Source: Betaproteobacteria bacterium (lineage in GTDB: Bacteria > Pseudomonadota > Gammaproteobacteria > Burkholderiales > Rhodocyclaceae). Taken from it: DNA of 64,000 nucleotides. The position numbers were made by a program, and so were the translations under genes. Under the pieces are notes generated by a model that saw only the letters and a program-made list of their open reading frames with translations, did no database searches and had not been told where the DNA came from. Shown here piece by piece: positions 53,531 to 64,000 of this stretch. Each line of letters opens with the position of its first letter. The stretch's first letter is position 1. Location: NCBI GenBank assembly GCA_012026675.1, contig VEPA01000254.1, positions 1 through 64,000 of the forward strand. Direction: 5' to 3'.

Positions 53531-53607
53531 TGGCGCGCCCGGAGAGATTCGAACTCCCTACCCCTTGGTTCGTAGCCAAGTACTCTATCCAGATGAGCTA
53601 CGGGCGC
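53531..53607 (-). tRNA. tRNA-Arg (anticodon ACG)
   Basis: Minus strand GCGCCCGTAGCTCATCTGGATAGAGTACTTGGCTACGAACCAAGGGGTAGGGAGTTCGAATCTCTCCGGGCGCGCCA. Confidence 0.95.
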
Positions 53608-53636
53608 TTGCGAGGGCGGAATTATACCCAAGAAAC

Positions 53637-53712
53637 TGGTGGAGGTGAGCGGGATCGAACCGCTGGCCTCGACGTTGCGAACGTCGCGCTCTCCCAACTG
53701 AGCTACACCCCC
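53637..53712 (-). tRNA. tRNA-Ala (anticodon CGC)
   Basis: Minus strand GGGGGTGTAGCTCAGTTGGGAGAGCGCGACGTTCGCAACGTCGAGGCCAGCGGTTCGATCCCGCTCACCTCCACCA; has the G3:U70 alanine identity pair. Confidence 0.95.
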
Positions 53713-53762
53713 ATCGAGCGCTGCGGATTATAGCAACCACTATGGACCAGGGGAAGTTGCCC

Positions 53763-54032
53763 TCAGGCAAGTCTCACTTCATCAATCGCACATTTGGTCA
53801 CGCCCAGGACGGTGCGTACCACCAGTGGATAGGCACTACCGATGAATGGGCCGAAGCTGGCGATGTTGTAGCCAACCACGAGGCCAGGTACGTTGCCGAC
53901 CAGCACCTCGCGCCCGACGACGAAACCCAGGTTGATGGCGGCATTCACAGCGGCTCCGATGCTGCGGCCTGGCGGCTCAGATTTCTGCCGTACCTTCCCC
54001 CGGCGCGAGCCCTTGCGCACTTTGGCAACCAT
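53763..54032 (-). CDS. Small conserved-looking protein of unknown function (89 aa)
   Basis: MVAKVRKGSRRGKVRQKSEPPGRSIGAAVNAAINLGFVVGREVLVGNVPGLVVGYNIASFGPFIGSAYPLVVRTVLG; basic N-terminus, Gly/Val-rich hydrophobic body. Confidence 0.6.
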   Translation of the reverse strand: MVAKVRKGSRRGKVRQKSEPPGRSIGAAVNAAINLGFVVGREVLVGNVPGLVVGYNIASFGPFIGSAYPLVVRTVLGVTKCAIDEVRLA

Positions 54033-54124
54033 GGCTTCCTCCTCTTGGCGGGAAACCCGCCTCGCAGGAAATTATGGGCCGCCGCGGAAATACTTTAGAC
54101 TTTGATGACATTAATGTTTCGCCC

Positions 54125-55096
54125 CTATTTCGAACCGGCCGCAGCGCGGCGCAGGCGGTCATTCACCGCCCGCCAGGCTTCCGTATCGGGCGGCGCGGCA
54201 ACAATAATCAGGTCGCGACCCGCCGCATCCAGTTCACGCAAGCTTGCGTAGAGGTCATGGGCGAACCGGGCAGGGTCGGCACTGGCCGCACACCAGGTAA
54301 TATCCGGGTGATCAGGAGTGTACGGTGGACGGGCCAGCACGGCGATGCGCCGCCCGGCGGCCAAGGCGAGCCGCGCCGTCGCGGCGAGATCGGCCGCCGC
54401 CACCAGTTGCAGTCGGGTACGCGGCGCATAGTGGGCCTCCAGGCTGCCCGAAACCCGCGGCGCATTTTGCGTGCCGCCGAATTCCGGCGAGTAGCCAAGA
54501 ACCTTTGCGATGGCCTCGGCATCCAGCATACCGGGACGCAGAATTCGCACCTCGGCGCCGGACAGATCAAGTATCGTGGATTCGATGCCAACCGTGCACG
54601 GACCGCCGTCGAGGATCATTGAAACGGCATCGCCGAGTTCCTCGCGCACATGCACCGCCGTGGTCGGACTGACACGACCGAAGCGGTTGGCCGAGGGCCC
54701 GGCCACACCGCCATCGAATTCACGCAGCAGTTGTAGCGCCAGCGGGTGATTGGGCACGCGCAGACCCACCGTGTCCTGGCCTCCGGCGATCGCATCGGGT
54801 ACCGCGGGATGACGTTTGAGAATAAGCGTCAATGGCCCCGGCCAGAAGGCGACGGCGAGTTTGCCGGCCACCTCCGGTATGTCGATGGCCCAACGTTCAA
54901 GGTGTGAGACCCCGGGCAGGTGCACGATCAGCGGGTGATCCGCGGGCCGGCCCTTGGCCGCAAAAATTCTGGCAATGGCAAGCGGATTGCTTGCATCGGC
55001 ACCGAGGCCATAGACCGTCTCAGTGGGAAAGGCAACCAGTTCGCCGGCACGCAGCAATGCCGCCGCGCGCAAGACCTCAGTTGCCGGCACTGTCAT
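54125..55096 (-). CDS. L-threonylcarbamoyladenylate synthase (Sua5/YrdC/YwlC)
   Basis: LVAFPTETVYGLGADASNPLAIARIFAAKGRPADHPLIVHL; Sua5-type C-terminal extension. Confidence 0.94.
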   Translation of the reverse strand: MTVPATEVLRAAALLRAGELVAFPTETVYGLGADASNPLAIARIFAAKGRPADHPLIVHLPGVSHLERWAIDIPEVAGKLAVAFWPGPLTLILKRHPAVPDAIAGGQDTVGLRVPNHPLALQLLREFDGGVAGPSANRFGRVSPTTAVHVREELGDAVSMILDGGPCTVGIESTILDLSGAEVRILRPGMLDAEAIAKVLGYSPEFGGTQNAPRVSGSLEAHYAPRTRLQLVAAADLAATARLALAAGRRIAVLARPPYTPDHPDITWCAASADPARFAHDLYASLRELDAAGRDLIIVAAPPDTEAWRAVNDRLRRAAAGSK

Positions 55097-56249
55097 CCTC
55101 GATGCCGATCAGCCGCCGTGCCGCCAGCGCCGACTCTTGCACCTGCTGCGCATCGTCGCCGATCACCGTGAAATGCCCCATCTTGCGCCCCGGGCGGGCG
55201 TGATGCTTGCCATACAGATGCAGTTTGAGGTTGGGTACGGCGAGCAATTGCGCCCAGTCGGGTTCGTGGGCGTGATGGGGATCGCGCAGATACCAAAGGT
55301 CGCCGAGCAGGTTCACCATGACGGCGGCCGAATGCGCGCGCGCCTCGCCCAGCGGCAGCCCGGTCAGCGCCCTCACCTGCTGCTCGAACTGGTTGGTGAT
55401 GCAGGCATCGATGCTGTAGTGCCCCGAGTTGTGCGGACGCGGCGCCATTTCGTTGACCACCAGCTGCCCGCGTACCACGAAGAACTCGACAGCCAGCGTG
55501 CCGACATAGCCCATTTCCCGGGCGATGCCTTCGGCGAGTTCCTGCGCCGCGTTTGGCAGCTGCGCGGCCGTGCACCCGCTTGTGCGCGCTGGCACGATGG
55601 AAACATCGAGAATGCCGTGGCGATGGCTGTTCTCGGCGACGGGAAAACACTTCACCTGGCCCGTTTCATCGCGCGCCAGGACCACCGAGATTTCGTAATC
55701 GAGGGGCAACATCTGCTCCAGCTCGCAAGGCTCGTTCTTGAGCTGGCGGAATGCCAGCAGCGCCGCGTCGCGACTCGCTACTCTCACCTGCCCCTTGCCG
55801 TCGTAGCCGAAACGGGCCACCTTGAGGATGCCCGGAAACAGCTCCTCATTGGCCTCGGCGATGTCCGCATCGCTGCGTACATCGGCATATGGTGCATGGG
55901 GAAAACCGTGCTGATTGAGAAAACCCTTTTCGGCACTGCGATTCTGGCTGATGGCGACCGCTTCCGCGCAGGGGCGCACGGGCAGGAATTTTGACAGGTA
56001 GGCGAGGCTGCCCGCCGGAACATTCTCGAACTCGGTGGTCACCGCGGCGCAGGACTCGGCCATGCGGTTCAACGCATCCGGATCATCATAGGCGGCCACC
56101 AGATGCTGGTCGGCAATCCGCCCTGCGGGGCTCTGCGCATCGGGATCGAGCACAATCACGCGGTATCCCAGTTCATGGGCGGCAACAACAAAGAAGCGGC
56201 CCAACTGGCCGCCACCGAGCATGCCCAGCGTGGCGGGAGGAAGGATCAT
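55077..56249 (-). CDS. purK: 5-(carboxyamino)imidazole ribonucleotide synthase
   Basis: MILPPATLGMLGGGQLGRFFVVAAHELGYRVIVLDPDAQSPAGRIADQHL. Confidence 0.96.
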   Translation of the reverse strand: MILPPATLGMLGGGQLGRFFVVAAHELGYRVIVLDPDAQSPAGRIADQHLVAAYDDPDALNRMAESCAAVTTEFENVPAGSLAYLSKFLPVRPCAEAVAISQNRSAEKGFLNQHGFPHAPYADVRSDADIAEANEELFPGILKVARFGYDGKGQVRVASRDAALLAFRQLKNEPCELEQMLPLDYEISVVLARDETGQVKCFPVAENSHRHGILDVSIVPARTSGCTAAQLPNAAQELAEGIAREMGYVGTLAVEFFVVRGQLVVNEMAPRPHNSGHYSIDACITNQFEQQVRALTGLPLGEARAHSAAVMVNLLGDLWYLRDPHHAHEPDWAQLLAVPNLKLHLYGKHHARPGRKMGHFTVIGDDAQQVQESALAARRLIGIEDDSAGN

Positions 56250-56253
56250 TATC

Positions 56254-57522
56254 TCAGCGCTTGATGGCGCGAAAACCGATGTCGCGACGGCACTGCATGC
56301 CGTCGAAATTGACCAGATCAAGGACTTCGTAGGCGCGCTTCTGCGCCGCCTTGACGTTGTCACCCAAGGCCGTGACGCAGAGCACGCGCCCACCCGCCGT
56401 CACCACCTCGCCATGCTTCTCCGCCGTGCCGGCATGAAATACGTGACTGTCGGAGCTGGGCGCCGGCAGGCCGTGGATGACATCGCCCTGGCGCGGACTC
56501 TCCGGATAATTGGCGGCAGCCATGACGACACCGAGCGCAACGCGACGATCCCATTCGGCCTCGACTTCGTTGAGCCGGCCATCAATGGCCGCATCGACCA
56601 GTTCGACGAAGTTGCTCTTCAGCCGCATCATGATCGGTTGCGTTTCCGGATCGCCCATGCGGCAGTTGAATTCCAGCACTCGCAGGCTGCCGTCGGGCTT
56701 GATCATCAAACCCGCATAGAGGAATCCGGTATAGACAATGCCGTCCGCCGCCATGCCGTTGATGGTCGGCATGATCACCTCGCGCATGACACGCGCGTGG
56801 ATTGCCGGCGTCACCACCGGCGCCGGCGAATAGGCGCCCATGCCACCGGTGTTCGGCCCCCGGTCGGCGTCCTTGAGCCGCTTGTGATCCTGGCTGGTGG
56901 CCAGCGCCAGCGCGTGGCGGCCGTCGGCCATGACGATGAAACTGGCTTCCTCGCCATCAAGGAATTCCTCGATGACGACGCGCGCGCCTGCGTCGCCCAG
57001 CTTGTTGTCGGCCAGCATCATGTCCACCGCGGCGTGCGCCTCGGCCATGTCCATCGCCACCACCACGCCCTTGCCGGCGGCCAGCCCGTCGGCCTTGATG
57101 ACGATGGGTGCACCCTCGGCATCGATGTAGGCGTGCGCCGCCTTGATGTCGGAGAAAGTGCTGAATTTCGCCGTCGGGATGTTGTGACGGGTCATGAAAC
57201 GCTTGGCGAAATCCTTCGAGCTTTCCAGCTGCGCAGCGGCCTTGGTCGGCCCGAAGATGCGCAGGTTGCGGGCGCGGAACACATCGACGATACCCGCGGC
57301 CAGCGGCGCCTCGGGGCCAACGACGGTGGCATGCACCCTTTCGCGCTGGGCGTAATCGGCCAGCACGTGGATATCGGTGATCGGCAGGTTCTCCAGTTCC
57401 TGCTCGCGCGCCGTCCCGGCATTGCCCGGCGCGACATAGACCTTCTGCAGGCCAGGAGCCTGAGCCAGGCGCCAGGCCAGTGCATGCTCACGCCCGCCGG
57501 AACCGACAACGAGTATTTTCAT
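56254..57522 (-). CDS. purD: Phosphoribosylamine-glycine ligase
   Basis: MKILVVGSGGREHALAWRLAQAPGLQKVYVAPGNAGTA. Confidence 0.97.
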   Translation of the reverse strand: MKILVVGSGGREHALAWRLAQAPGLQKVYVAPGNAGTAREQELENLPITDIHVLADYAQRERVHATVVGPEAPLAAGIVDVFRARNLRIFGPTKAAAQLESSKDFAKRFMTRHNIPTAKFSTFSDIKAAHAYIDAEGAPIVIKADGLAAGKGVVVAMDMAEAHAAVDMMLADNKLGDAGARVVIEEFLDGEEASFIVMADGRHALALATSQDHKRLKDADRGPNTGGMGAYSPAPVVTPAIHARVMREVIMPTINGMAADGIVYTGFLYAGLMIKPDGSLRVLEFNCRMGDPETQPIMMRLKSNFVELVDAAIDGRLNEVEAEWDRRVALGVVMAAANYPESPRQGDVIHGLPAPSSDSHVFHAGTAEKHGEVVTAGGRVLCVTALGDNVKAAQKRAYEVLDLVNFDGMQCRRDIGFRAIKR

Positions 57523-57615
57523 GGAAATCTCACCAGAGAGGCACAGAGACCCGCAGAGCTACAGAGCATGGCCGTGAATCTTCTCTGCGCATCTTTGTCG
57601 CCGTGGTCGATCGTT

Positions 57616-59220
57616 TCAATGCCTGAAGTGCCGGAAACCGGTGAACACCATCGCCAGGCCCTGCTCGTCGGCCGCGGCGATGACTTCGGCATCGCGCACC
57701 GAGCCGCCGGGCTGGATCACCGCCGTGGCGCCGGCCTTGGCCAGCACGTCGAGGCCGTCGCGGAAGGGGAAGAAGGCATCCGATGCCGCCACGCAGCCGA
57801 CTACGGTGAGGCCGTTGTTCTCGGCCTTGATCGCGGCGATACGCGCGGAATCGACGCGGCTCATCTGGCCGGCGCCAACGCCGACCGTCATTGCATCCTT
57901 GCAATAGACGATGGCATTCGACTTGACGTATTTGGCAACGCGCCAGGCGAACAGCAGATCCGCCATTTCCCGAGCGGTGGGCGCACGCTTGGTCACCAGC
58001 TTGACATCGGACTGGGCGATACGCGCCTCGTCGGCGCTCTGTACCAGCAGCCCCCCACCGACACGCTTGTAGTCGAGGGTGCCGGCGACCTTGACCGAAT
58101 TTGCCGCCATGGGTACCACCAGCACGCGCAGGTTCTGCTTGGCGGCGAACACGGCGCGCGCTTCGGCGCTGATTTCAGGAGCGATGATGACTTCGGCAAA
58201 CTGACCGGCAATGGCTTCCGCGGCGACTTTGTCGATCACCACGTTGAAGGCGATGATGCCGCCGAAAGCCGACGTCGGATCGGTCTTGAAGGCCTTGCGA
58301 TAGGTTTCCTCGGCATTGGCGCCTACGGCGACGCCGCAGGGATTGGCGTGCTTGACAATGACGCAGGCGGCCGGCGCGATGGAGGCGTCGAAAGCCTTGA
58401 CGCACTCCCATGCCGCATCGGCGTCGGCGATGTTGTTGTAGGACAGCTCCTTGCCCTGGATCTGCTGGTAGCTGGATATGGTGCCCACTGCGCTGCCGGG
58501 AACCCCTGTCGCTTCGCGATAAAAGGCTGCCTGCTGGTGAGGATTCTCGCCGTAGCGCAGGGTTTCCACCTTGTCGAAAGCCAGTTGCAGTTTTTCCGGG
58601 AACGGGCCGGGCCTGTCCTCCGCGTCGAGCGAGGTCAGCCAGTTGGCGATCGCCGAGTCGTAACGGGCGGTGTGCGTGAAGGCCTTTTTGGCCAGGGCGA
58701 AACGCGTCTTGTAAGACAGCGCGCCGCCTGACTTGAGCTCATCGAGTATCGCTGCGTAATCCTCGGGGTCGGTCACTACGCCGACGCCACCTTGTTCGTT
58801 GCCATGATTCTTGGCCGCGGCGCGGACCATGGTCGGTCCGCCAATGTCGATATTCTCGATTGCGTCGTCGAGCGTGCACCCGGGCTTGGCTACCGTCTCG
58901 CGGAAAGGATAGAGATTCACCACTACCAGATCGATCGCCGGAATGCCGTGCTGCGCCATGACGGCCAGGTGCTCCGGCAGGTCGCGCCTGCCGAGGATGC
59001 CGCCATGCACCTTGGGATGCAGGGTCTTGACGCGACCGTCGAGCATCTCGGGAAAACCGGTGTAATCCGAGACATCGGTGACGTCGAGGCCGGCGTCGCG
59101 CAGCAGTTTGGCTGTGCCCCCGGTGGAAAGCAGCTTGACGCCGAGTTGCGCCAGCCCGCGCGCAAGGTCCACTGCGCCGCGCTTGTCGGAAACGCTGATC
59201 AGCGCCTGTGTGACTGTCAT
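57616..59220 (-). CDS. purH: Bifunctional AICAR transformylase/IMP cyclohydrolase
   Basis: [44 protein letters not shown]. Confidence 0.97.
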   Translation of the reverse strand: MTVTQALISVSDKRGAVDLARGLAQLGVKLLSTGGTAKLLRDAGLDVTDVSDYTGFPEMLDGRVKTLHPKVHGGILGRRDLPEHLAVMAQHGIPAIDLVVVNLYPFRETVAKPGCTLDDAIENIDIGGPTMVRAAAKNHGNEQGGVGVVTDPEDYAAILDELKSGGALSYKTRFALAKKAFTHTARYDSAIANWLTSLDAEDRPGPFPEKLQLAFDKVETLRYGENPHQQAAFYREATGVPGSAVGTISSYQQIQGKELSYNNIADADAAWECVKAFDASIAPAACVIVKHANPCGVAVGANAEETYRKAFKTDPTSAFGGIIAFNVVIDKVAAEAIAGQFAEVIIAPEISAEARAVFAAKQNLRVLVVPMAANSVKVAGTLDYKRVGGGLLVQSADEARIAQSDVKLVTKRAPTAREMADLLFAWRVAKYVKSNAIVYCKDAMTVGVGAGQMSRVDSARIAAIKAENNGLTVVGCVAASDAFFPFRDGLDVLAKAGATAVIQPGGSVRDAEVIAAADEQGLAMVFTGFRHFRH

Positions 59221-59236
59221 GGAAACCTCAAAAAGT

Positions 59237-59467
59237 TTAAAGAAGGTCGTGTTCGACCAGCATGCGGCGCAAGGTGCCGCGGCTGATGCCCAGCATTTCG
59301 GCGGCGACGGTCTGATTTCCATCCGCCTGCTTCATCACGACCTCCAGCATCGGCCGTTCGACGGATTTCAGGACCATGCCGTAAATGGCATGCGGCGCTT
59401 GCCCGTCAAGATCGCGGAAGTAACGATTCAGTGTGCGGCGCACGCAGTCGTTGATTTCGCTGCTCAT
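59237..59467 (-). CDS. fis: Fis-family DNA-binding protein
   Basis: [42 protein letters not shown]; directly after dusB. Confidence 0.94.
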   Translation of the reverse strand: MSSEINDCVRRTLNRYFRDLDGQAPHAIYGMVLKSVERPMLEVVMKQADGNQTVAAEMLGISRGTLRRMLVEHDLL

Positions 59468-60486
59468 GCCGCCTTCATCTCCTCACTACCGGCCCCGAAC
59501 GGCAGGCACTCGTTTGCCGCCGCGTGGCCAAGGAAGAACTCGTCGGCAGCATCCAGTTGATCGCGCACCGTCTGCAACTGGTTCATGGCATGGCGAAACT
59601 GGGCGGATCCGATCAGGCCTCTGGTGTACCAGCTGATGTGCTTGCGCGCGATGCGCACCCCGGTCTCTTCGCCATAAAAGCCGTAGAGCTCTGTCAGGTG
59701 TCCGCGCAGGATGCCGTGTATCTCCTCCGCGCGCGGCGATGCCAGTTCCTTGCCCGTTGCCAGGTAGTGCTCGATCTCGCGAAACAGCCACGGCCGCCCC
59801 TGCGCCGCACGACCGATCATTACGCCGTCGGCGCCTGTGTAGTCGAGGACGAAGCGGGCTTTTTGCGGCGTATCGATATCGCCGTTGGCGATCACCGGAA
59901 TCTTCACCTGCGATTTGACCAGGGCAATCGTGTCGTATTCGGCGCAACCCTGGTATTGGTCGGCACGGGTACGGCCGTGGATGGCGATGGCGCGTATGCC
60001 GGATTCCTCGGCGATACGGGCAATGCTCGGTGCATTGCGGTTGTCGCGATTCCAGCCGGTGCGAAACTTGAGTGTCACCGGCGTATCCGGCACGGCAGCC
60101 ACCACCGCTTCGAGGATCTTCATCACCAGCGGTTCGTTCTGCATCAGCGCGGAACCGGCCATGACATTGCAGATCTTTTTCGCCGGGCAGCCCATGTTGA
60201 TGTCGATGATCTGCGCGCCGTTGTCGGCGTTGTACCTTGCCGCCTGCGCCATCATCGCCGGATCGGCGCCGGCAATCTGCACCGAAATCGGATCGACCTC
60301 GCCTTCATGGTCGGCGCGGCGCTTTGTCTTGGCGCTGCCATAGAGCAGGGAATTGGAGGTCACCATTTCCGACACCGCGAGTCCCGCACCGAGCTTCTTG
60401 CACAGTTGCCGGAAGGGACGATCCGTAACTCCGGCCATGGGCGCGACAAACAGGTTGTTGCGCAACTGAAAGCCGAGGAAGTCCAT
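59464..60486 (-). CDS. dusB: tRNA-dihydrouridine synthase B
   Basis: LFVAPMAGVTDRPFRQLCKKLGAGLAVSEMV...DINMGCPAKKICNVMAGSALMQ. Confidence 0.95.
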   Translation of the reverse strand: MDFLGFQLRNNLFVAPMAGVTDRPFRQLCKKLGAGLAVSEMVTSNSLLYGSAKTKRRADHEGEVDPISVQIAGADPAMMAQAARYNADNGAQIIDINMGCPAKKICNVMAGSALMQNEPLVMKILEAVVAAVPDTPVTLKFRTGWNRDNRNAPSIARIAEESGIRAIAIHGRTRADQYQGCAEYDTIALVKSQVKIPVIANGDIDTPQKARFVLDYTGADGVMIGRAAQGRPWLFREIEHYLATGKELASPRAEEIHGILRGHLTELYGFYGEETGVRIARKHISWYTRGLIGSAQFRHAMNQLQTVRDQLDAADEFFLGHAAANECLPFGAGSEEMKAA

Positions 60487-60577
60487 GACGGGATAAAAGT
60501 GCGGGTGAGGGAGGGCGCGATTTTAGCGCAAAGCGCGTTGGCCGCAATCGAGCCTGTTTATCGCGTGCCCTCAAATA

Positions 60578-61666
60578 TCACGGCCAGGCACGGGCACCGA
60601 AGATCATTCGCTGGGCGATAAAGCTGCGCAAAGCCGGAAGCAAGTCGAGGGCCAGCAGGCCGGCGCCGCGCATGTGCCGCAGTGGCGCAAAATCCGAGGC
60701 AAAGCCATCGATCAGCAAATCGGTGAAACCAATCGCGCCGCGCCGGTCTGCCCGGCGGCTGCGGGCATAGGCAGCAAGCACTTCGGGCGCGCCCGGATCG
60801 GCCGCGGCACCCAGTTGCTGGGCCAGTTCCCAGATGTCACGCAAAGCCAAATTGAAGCCCTGACCGGCGACCGGATGCAAAGTCTGCGCCGCATTGCCCA
60901 GCCAGACCTGGCGCTCGCCTGTGGTCTCCAGGCGGTAGCGCAGGCCGAGCGGATAGGCTAGGCGTGGCGTCGTCGCAGTAAAGCGGTGGCGCATGCCGAA
61001 GCGTCGCTGCAGCAGCGCGAGGAACGCCTGGTCATCGAGCGACTTGACCTCGTCAAGAACTGCGTCGGCGCAAGTGAGCACCACCGAATAGCCTGCGCCA
61101 AGCGGCAACAGCGCCAGCGGGCCTTCATCCGTGAAGCGCTCCCAGGCGACATTGTGATGCGGTTCTGCCACGCTCACATTGCACAGCACGGCGTGCTGGC
61201 CGTAGTCACGCGCCTTGCCGGCACCGGGATCGACCCGGCCCTCGGCAAAGGCAGTCAGGGGAAAACTCGCCGTATCGCCAGCGCCGACTTTTGCGTGCTC
61301 GTGATAGGCAATTCCCGCCGCGCTCACCGCGGTATCAAGCGCCGCAATCAAATCGCTTGCCGGCAGCACCCAGCCCAAGGCCTTGCCCTCCAGTTCTGCG
61401 GCGCGCAAGACCGTGCGCCCGAAACCGCCGCGCTGCGAGATATGGATGGTTTCAATGGCTGTAGCAGGCAGGCCGCACCAGACGCCGAGCCAGTCGAGAA
61501 TTTGCCGCGCGCCGTCAGACAGCGCAAGTACACGGGCGTCATGGCGGACTGCGCCACGCTCACGGGCCTCGAAGATTTCGGCAGTCACGCCGTGGAGTTT
61601 CAGGGCCAAAGCCAGTGCCATTCCCGCTGGCCCACCGCCCACAATTGCGACCTGACCCCGTCCCAC
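60578..61666 (-). CDS. UbiH/UbiF/COQ6-family FAD-dependent monooxygenase
   Basis: VAIVGGGPAGMALALALKLHGVTAEIFEARE; LGNAAQTLHPVAGQGFNLALRDIWELAQ. Confidence 0.9.
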   Translation of the reverse strand: MGRGQVAIVGGGPAGMALALALKLHGVTAEIFEARERGAVRHDARVLALSDGARQILDWLGVWCGLPATAIETIHISQRGGFGRTVLRAAELEGKALGWVLPASDLIAALDTAVSAAGIAYHEHAKVGAGDTASFPLTAFAEGRVDPGAGKARDYGQHAVLCNVSVAEPHHNVAWERFTDEGPLALLPLGAGYSVVLTCADAVLDEVKSLDDQAFLALLQRRFGMRHRFTATTPRLAYPLGLRYRLETTGERQVWLGNAAQTLHPVAGQGFNLALRDIWELAQQLGAAADPGAPEVLAAYARSRRADRRGAIGFTDLLIDGFASDFAPLRHMRGAGLLALDLLPALRSFIAQRMIFGARAWP

Positions 61667-61778
61667 GGTCGGCTATGCAGAGCCGACCGGGTGCGGCGGC
61701 GCGGAGCATGCTCCGCGGAACCCCGCCTCGCCCCGAGAAAGGGAATTACTGGTTTGGCTCGCTTCGCTCGCGAGGCTG

Positions 61779-63134
61779 TCAGGCGGTATGGGCACCGCGC
61801 ATCAGGGCTGCGATGTCGGCGATCTTCTTCGGCGCGGCGGCGGTAATGATCTCGCAGCCGCCGGCCGTCACCACCGCGTCATCCTCGATGCGCACGCCGA
61901 TATTCCAGAATGCCTGGGGCACATCGTCGGCCTGGCGGATGTAGCAGCCGGGTTCGATGGTCAGCACCATGCCGGGCGCGAGCGGCGTCCAGCGCTCGCC
62001 CTCCTTGTATTCTCCCGCATCATGCACATCCTTGCCCAGCCAGTGACTGGTCCGGTGCATGAAGTAACGCTTGTAGCTTTCCGACTCGATCACGGCATCC
62101 AGCGACCCGGACAACAGTTTCAAGTCGAGCATGCCCTGGGCCAGAACTTTCAGCGCCGCCTCATGCGGTTCGATGAAGCTGGCGCCGGGACGCACCGCCT
62201 CGATCGCAGCGGCCTGCGCGTCGAGCACCAGATCGTAGACATCGGCCTGCGCTCCGCTGAAACGCCCGTTCACCGGAAAGCAGCGCGTGATGTCGGAGGC
62301 ATAGCCGCCGAGTTCGCCGCCGGCATCGATCAGCAGCAGGTCGCCGTCGCGCAACACCTGATCGTTGCCGACGTAATGCAACACGCAGGCATTCGCCCCG
62401 CCGGCCACGATCGAGGTATAGGCCGGGTATTCGCATCCGTGGCGGCGAAATTCATGCAGCAGTTCGGCTTCGACTTCATACTCGAAACACCCCGGCGCAA
62501 CAAAGCGCATGGCGCGCACATGGGCGCCGGTCGAGATCTCCGCGGCACGACGCATGATGGCCAGCTCGGTGTCATCCTTGACCAGGCGCATGTTATCCAG
62601 TTCGGCACGCACATCGCGAATGGCCGCCGGCGCGCGCTTGCCGGTGCGGCTCTCGGCGCGAACCTTGTTCAGCGCGGCAGCGATGCGGCCGTCCCAGCCG
62701 GCGTCGTGGCCGATGGAAAACCACAGCGCCGGCTGATCGGCGAGCAGCTCGGCCAGCTTGCCATCGAGTTCGCCGATGGCATGTGCCGCGTCAAAGCCGA
62801 AAACTTCGCGGGCGCCATCCGGCCCGTGACGGAAGCCGTCCCAGATTTCCCGCTCCAGGTTTTTCTCGCGGCAGAACAGGATCGATTGCGCCGCGGCATC
62901 GCCACTCCCGACGACGATCACCAGCGCCGCCTCGGGTTCTGTAAAGCCGGTCAGGTACTGAAAATAACTGTCGGCGCGGTAGGGATAATGCGTGTCGCGA
63001 TTGCGCGGCTGCTCCGAGGCCGTGGGAACCAAGGCAACACCGCCGCCGCCACGAATCATGCGCTCGATCAGGGAAAGTCGGCGCTGGCGATACGCCGCGA
63101 AAGGGTTGTCGGCTGTAGGCGATGAGGGTTCCAT
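61779..63134 (-). CDS. pepP: Xaa-Pro aminopeptidase (aminopeptidase P)
   Basis: LIDAGGELGGYASDITRCFPVNGRF; HRTSHWLGKDVHDAGEYKEG; GMVLTIEPGCYI. Confidence 0.95.
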   Translation of the reverse strand: MEPSSPTADNPFAAYRQRRLSLIERMIRGGGGVALVPTASEQPRNRDTHYPYRADSYFQYLTGFTEPEAALVIVVGSGDAAAQSILFCREKNLEREIWDGFRHGPDGAREVFGFDAAHAIGELDGKLAELLADQPALWFSIGHDAGWDGRIAAALNKVRAESRTGKRAPAAIRDVRAELDNMRLVKDDTELAIMRRAAEISTGAHVRAMRFVAPGCFEYEVEAELLHEFRRHGCEYPAYTSIVAGGANACVLHYVGNDQVLRDGDLLLIDAGGELGGYASDITRCFPVNGRFSGAQADVYDLVLDAQAAAIEAVRPGASFIEPHEAALKVLAQGMLDLKLLSGSLDAVIESESYKRYFMHRTSHWLGKDVHDAGEYKEGERWTPLAPGMVLTIEPGCYIRQADDVPQAFWNIGVRIEDDAVVTAGGCEIITAAAPKKIADIAALMRGAHTA

Positions 63135-63141
63135 CGGTCGA

Positions 63142-63969
<828 letters not shown>

Positions 63970-64000
63970 CTAGATTGGAGTCCGCGCTGCACGCGGACTG

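Noticed and set aside
53388-53733. ORFs reading ARPERFELPTPWFVAK and GERDRTAGLD
   Set aside because: Well-known artefact translations antisense to tRNA genes (here tRNA-Arg and tRNA-Ala).
56221-58731. 836-aa plus-strand ORF
   Set aside because: Antisense to purD and purH, which have clear family motifs.
61788-63125. 445-aa plus-strand ORF
   Set aside because: Mirror of pepP.

Overview
The 64 kb window is dense, GC-rich chromosomal DNA. Gene content suggests a betaproteobacterium of Rhodocyclales type (inference, not tested). About 60 protein genes, 3 tRNAs and several regulatory or repeat elements are supported. Left third: microaerobic/anaerobic respiration genes, i.e. copA-merR, hemN, fnr, an NnrS/Dnr-type/hemerythrin/DUF2249 block, phaC, uspA, and a full cbb3 oxidase locus (ccoN-O-Q-P-G-H plus ccoI-S) with a 46-aa DUF3149 membrane microprotein the ORF track missed. 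Middle: housekeeping genes (ispH, fkpB, lspA, ileS, ribF, amiC, tsaE, queG, hupB, mnmA, ilvE, waaF, alaS). Then a ugpQ/ugpB-like pair and a four-gene envelope operon (YCF48-like lipoprotein, MMPL/RND transporter, DUF1302 barrel, DUF1329). Right end: tsaC, purK, purD, purH, fis, dusB, ubiH-like, pepP, murU-like. No rRNA, CRISPR array, IS element or prophage was recognised. Most notable observations: (1) a candidate FNR-activated sRNA of about 80 nt between ccoS and ccoN; (2) an FNR-type box upstream of the YCF48/RND/DUF1302/DUF1329 operon; (3) a dispersed word, CGTATCGCCAGCGCCGACT, found inside genes in several reading frames and both orientations; (4) a 25-bp-arm fold-back palindrome over the murU start codon; (5) a terminator-associated dispersed repeat; (6) an in-frame amber codon in a phosphomannomutase/phosphoglucomutase gene. 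All calls come from reading the sequence and provided translations. No database search was run.
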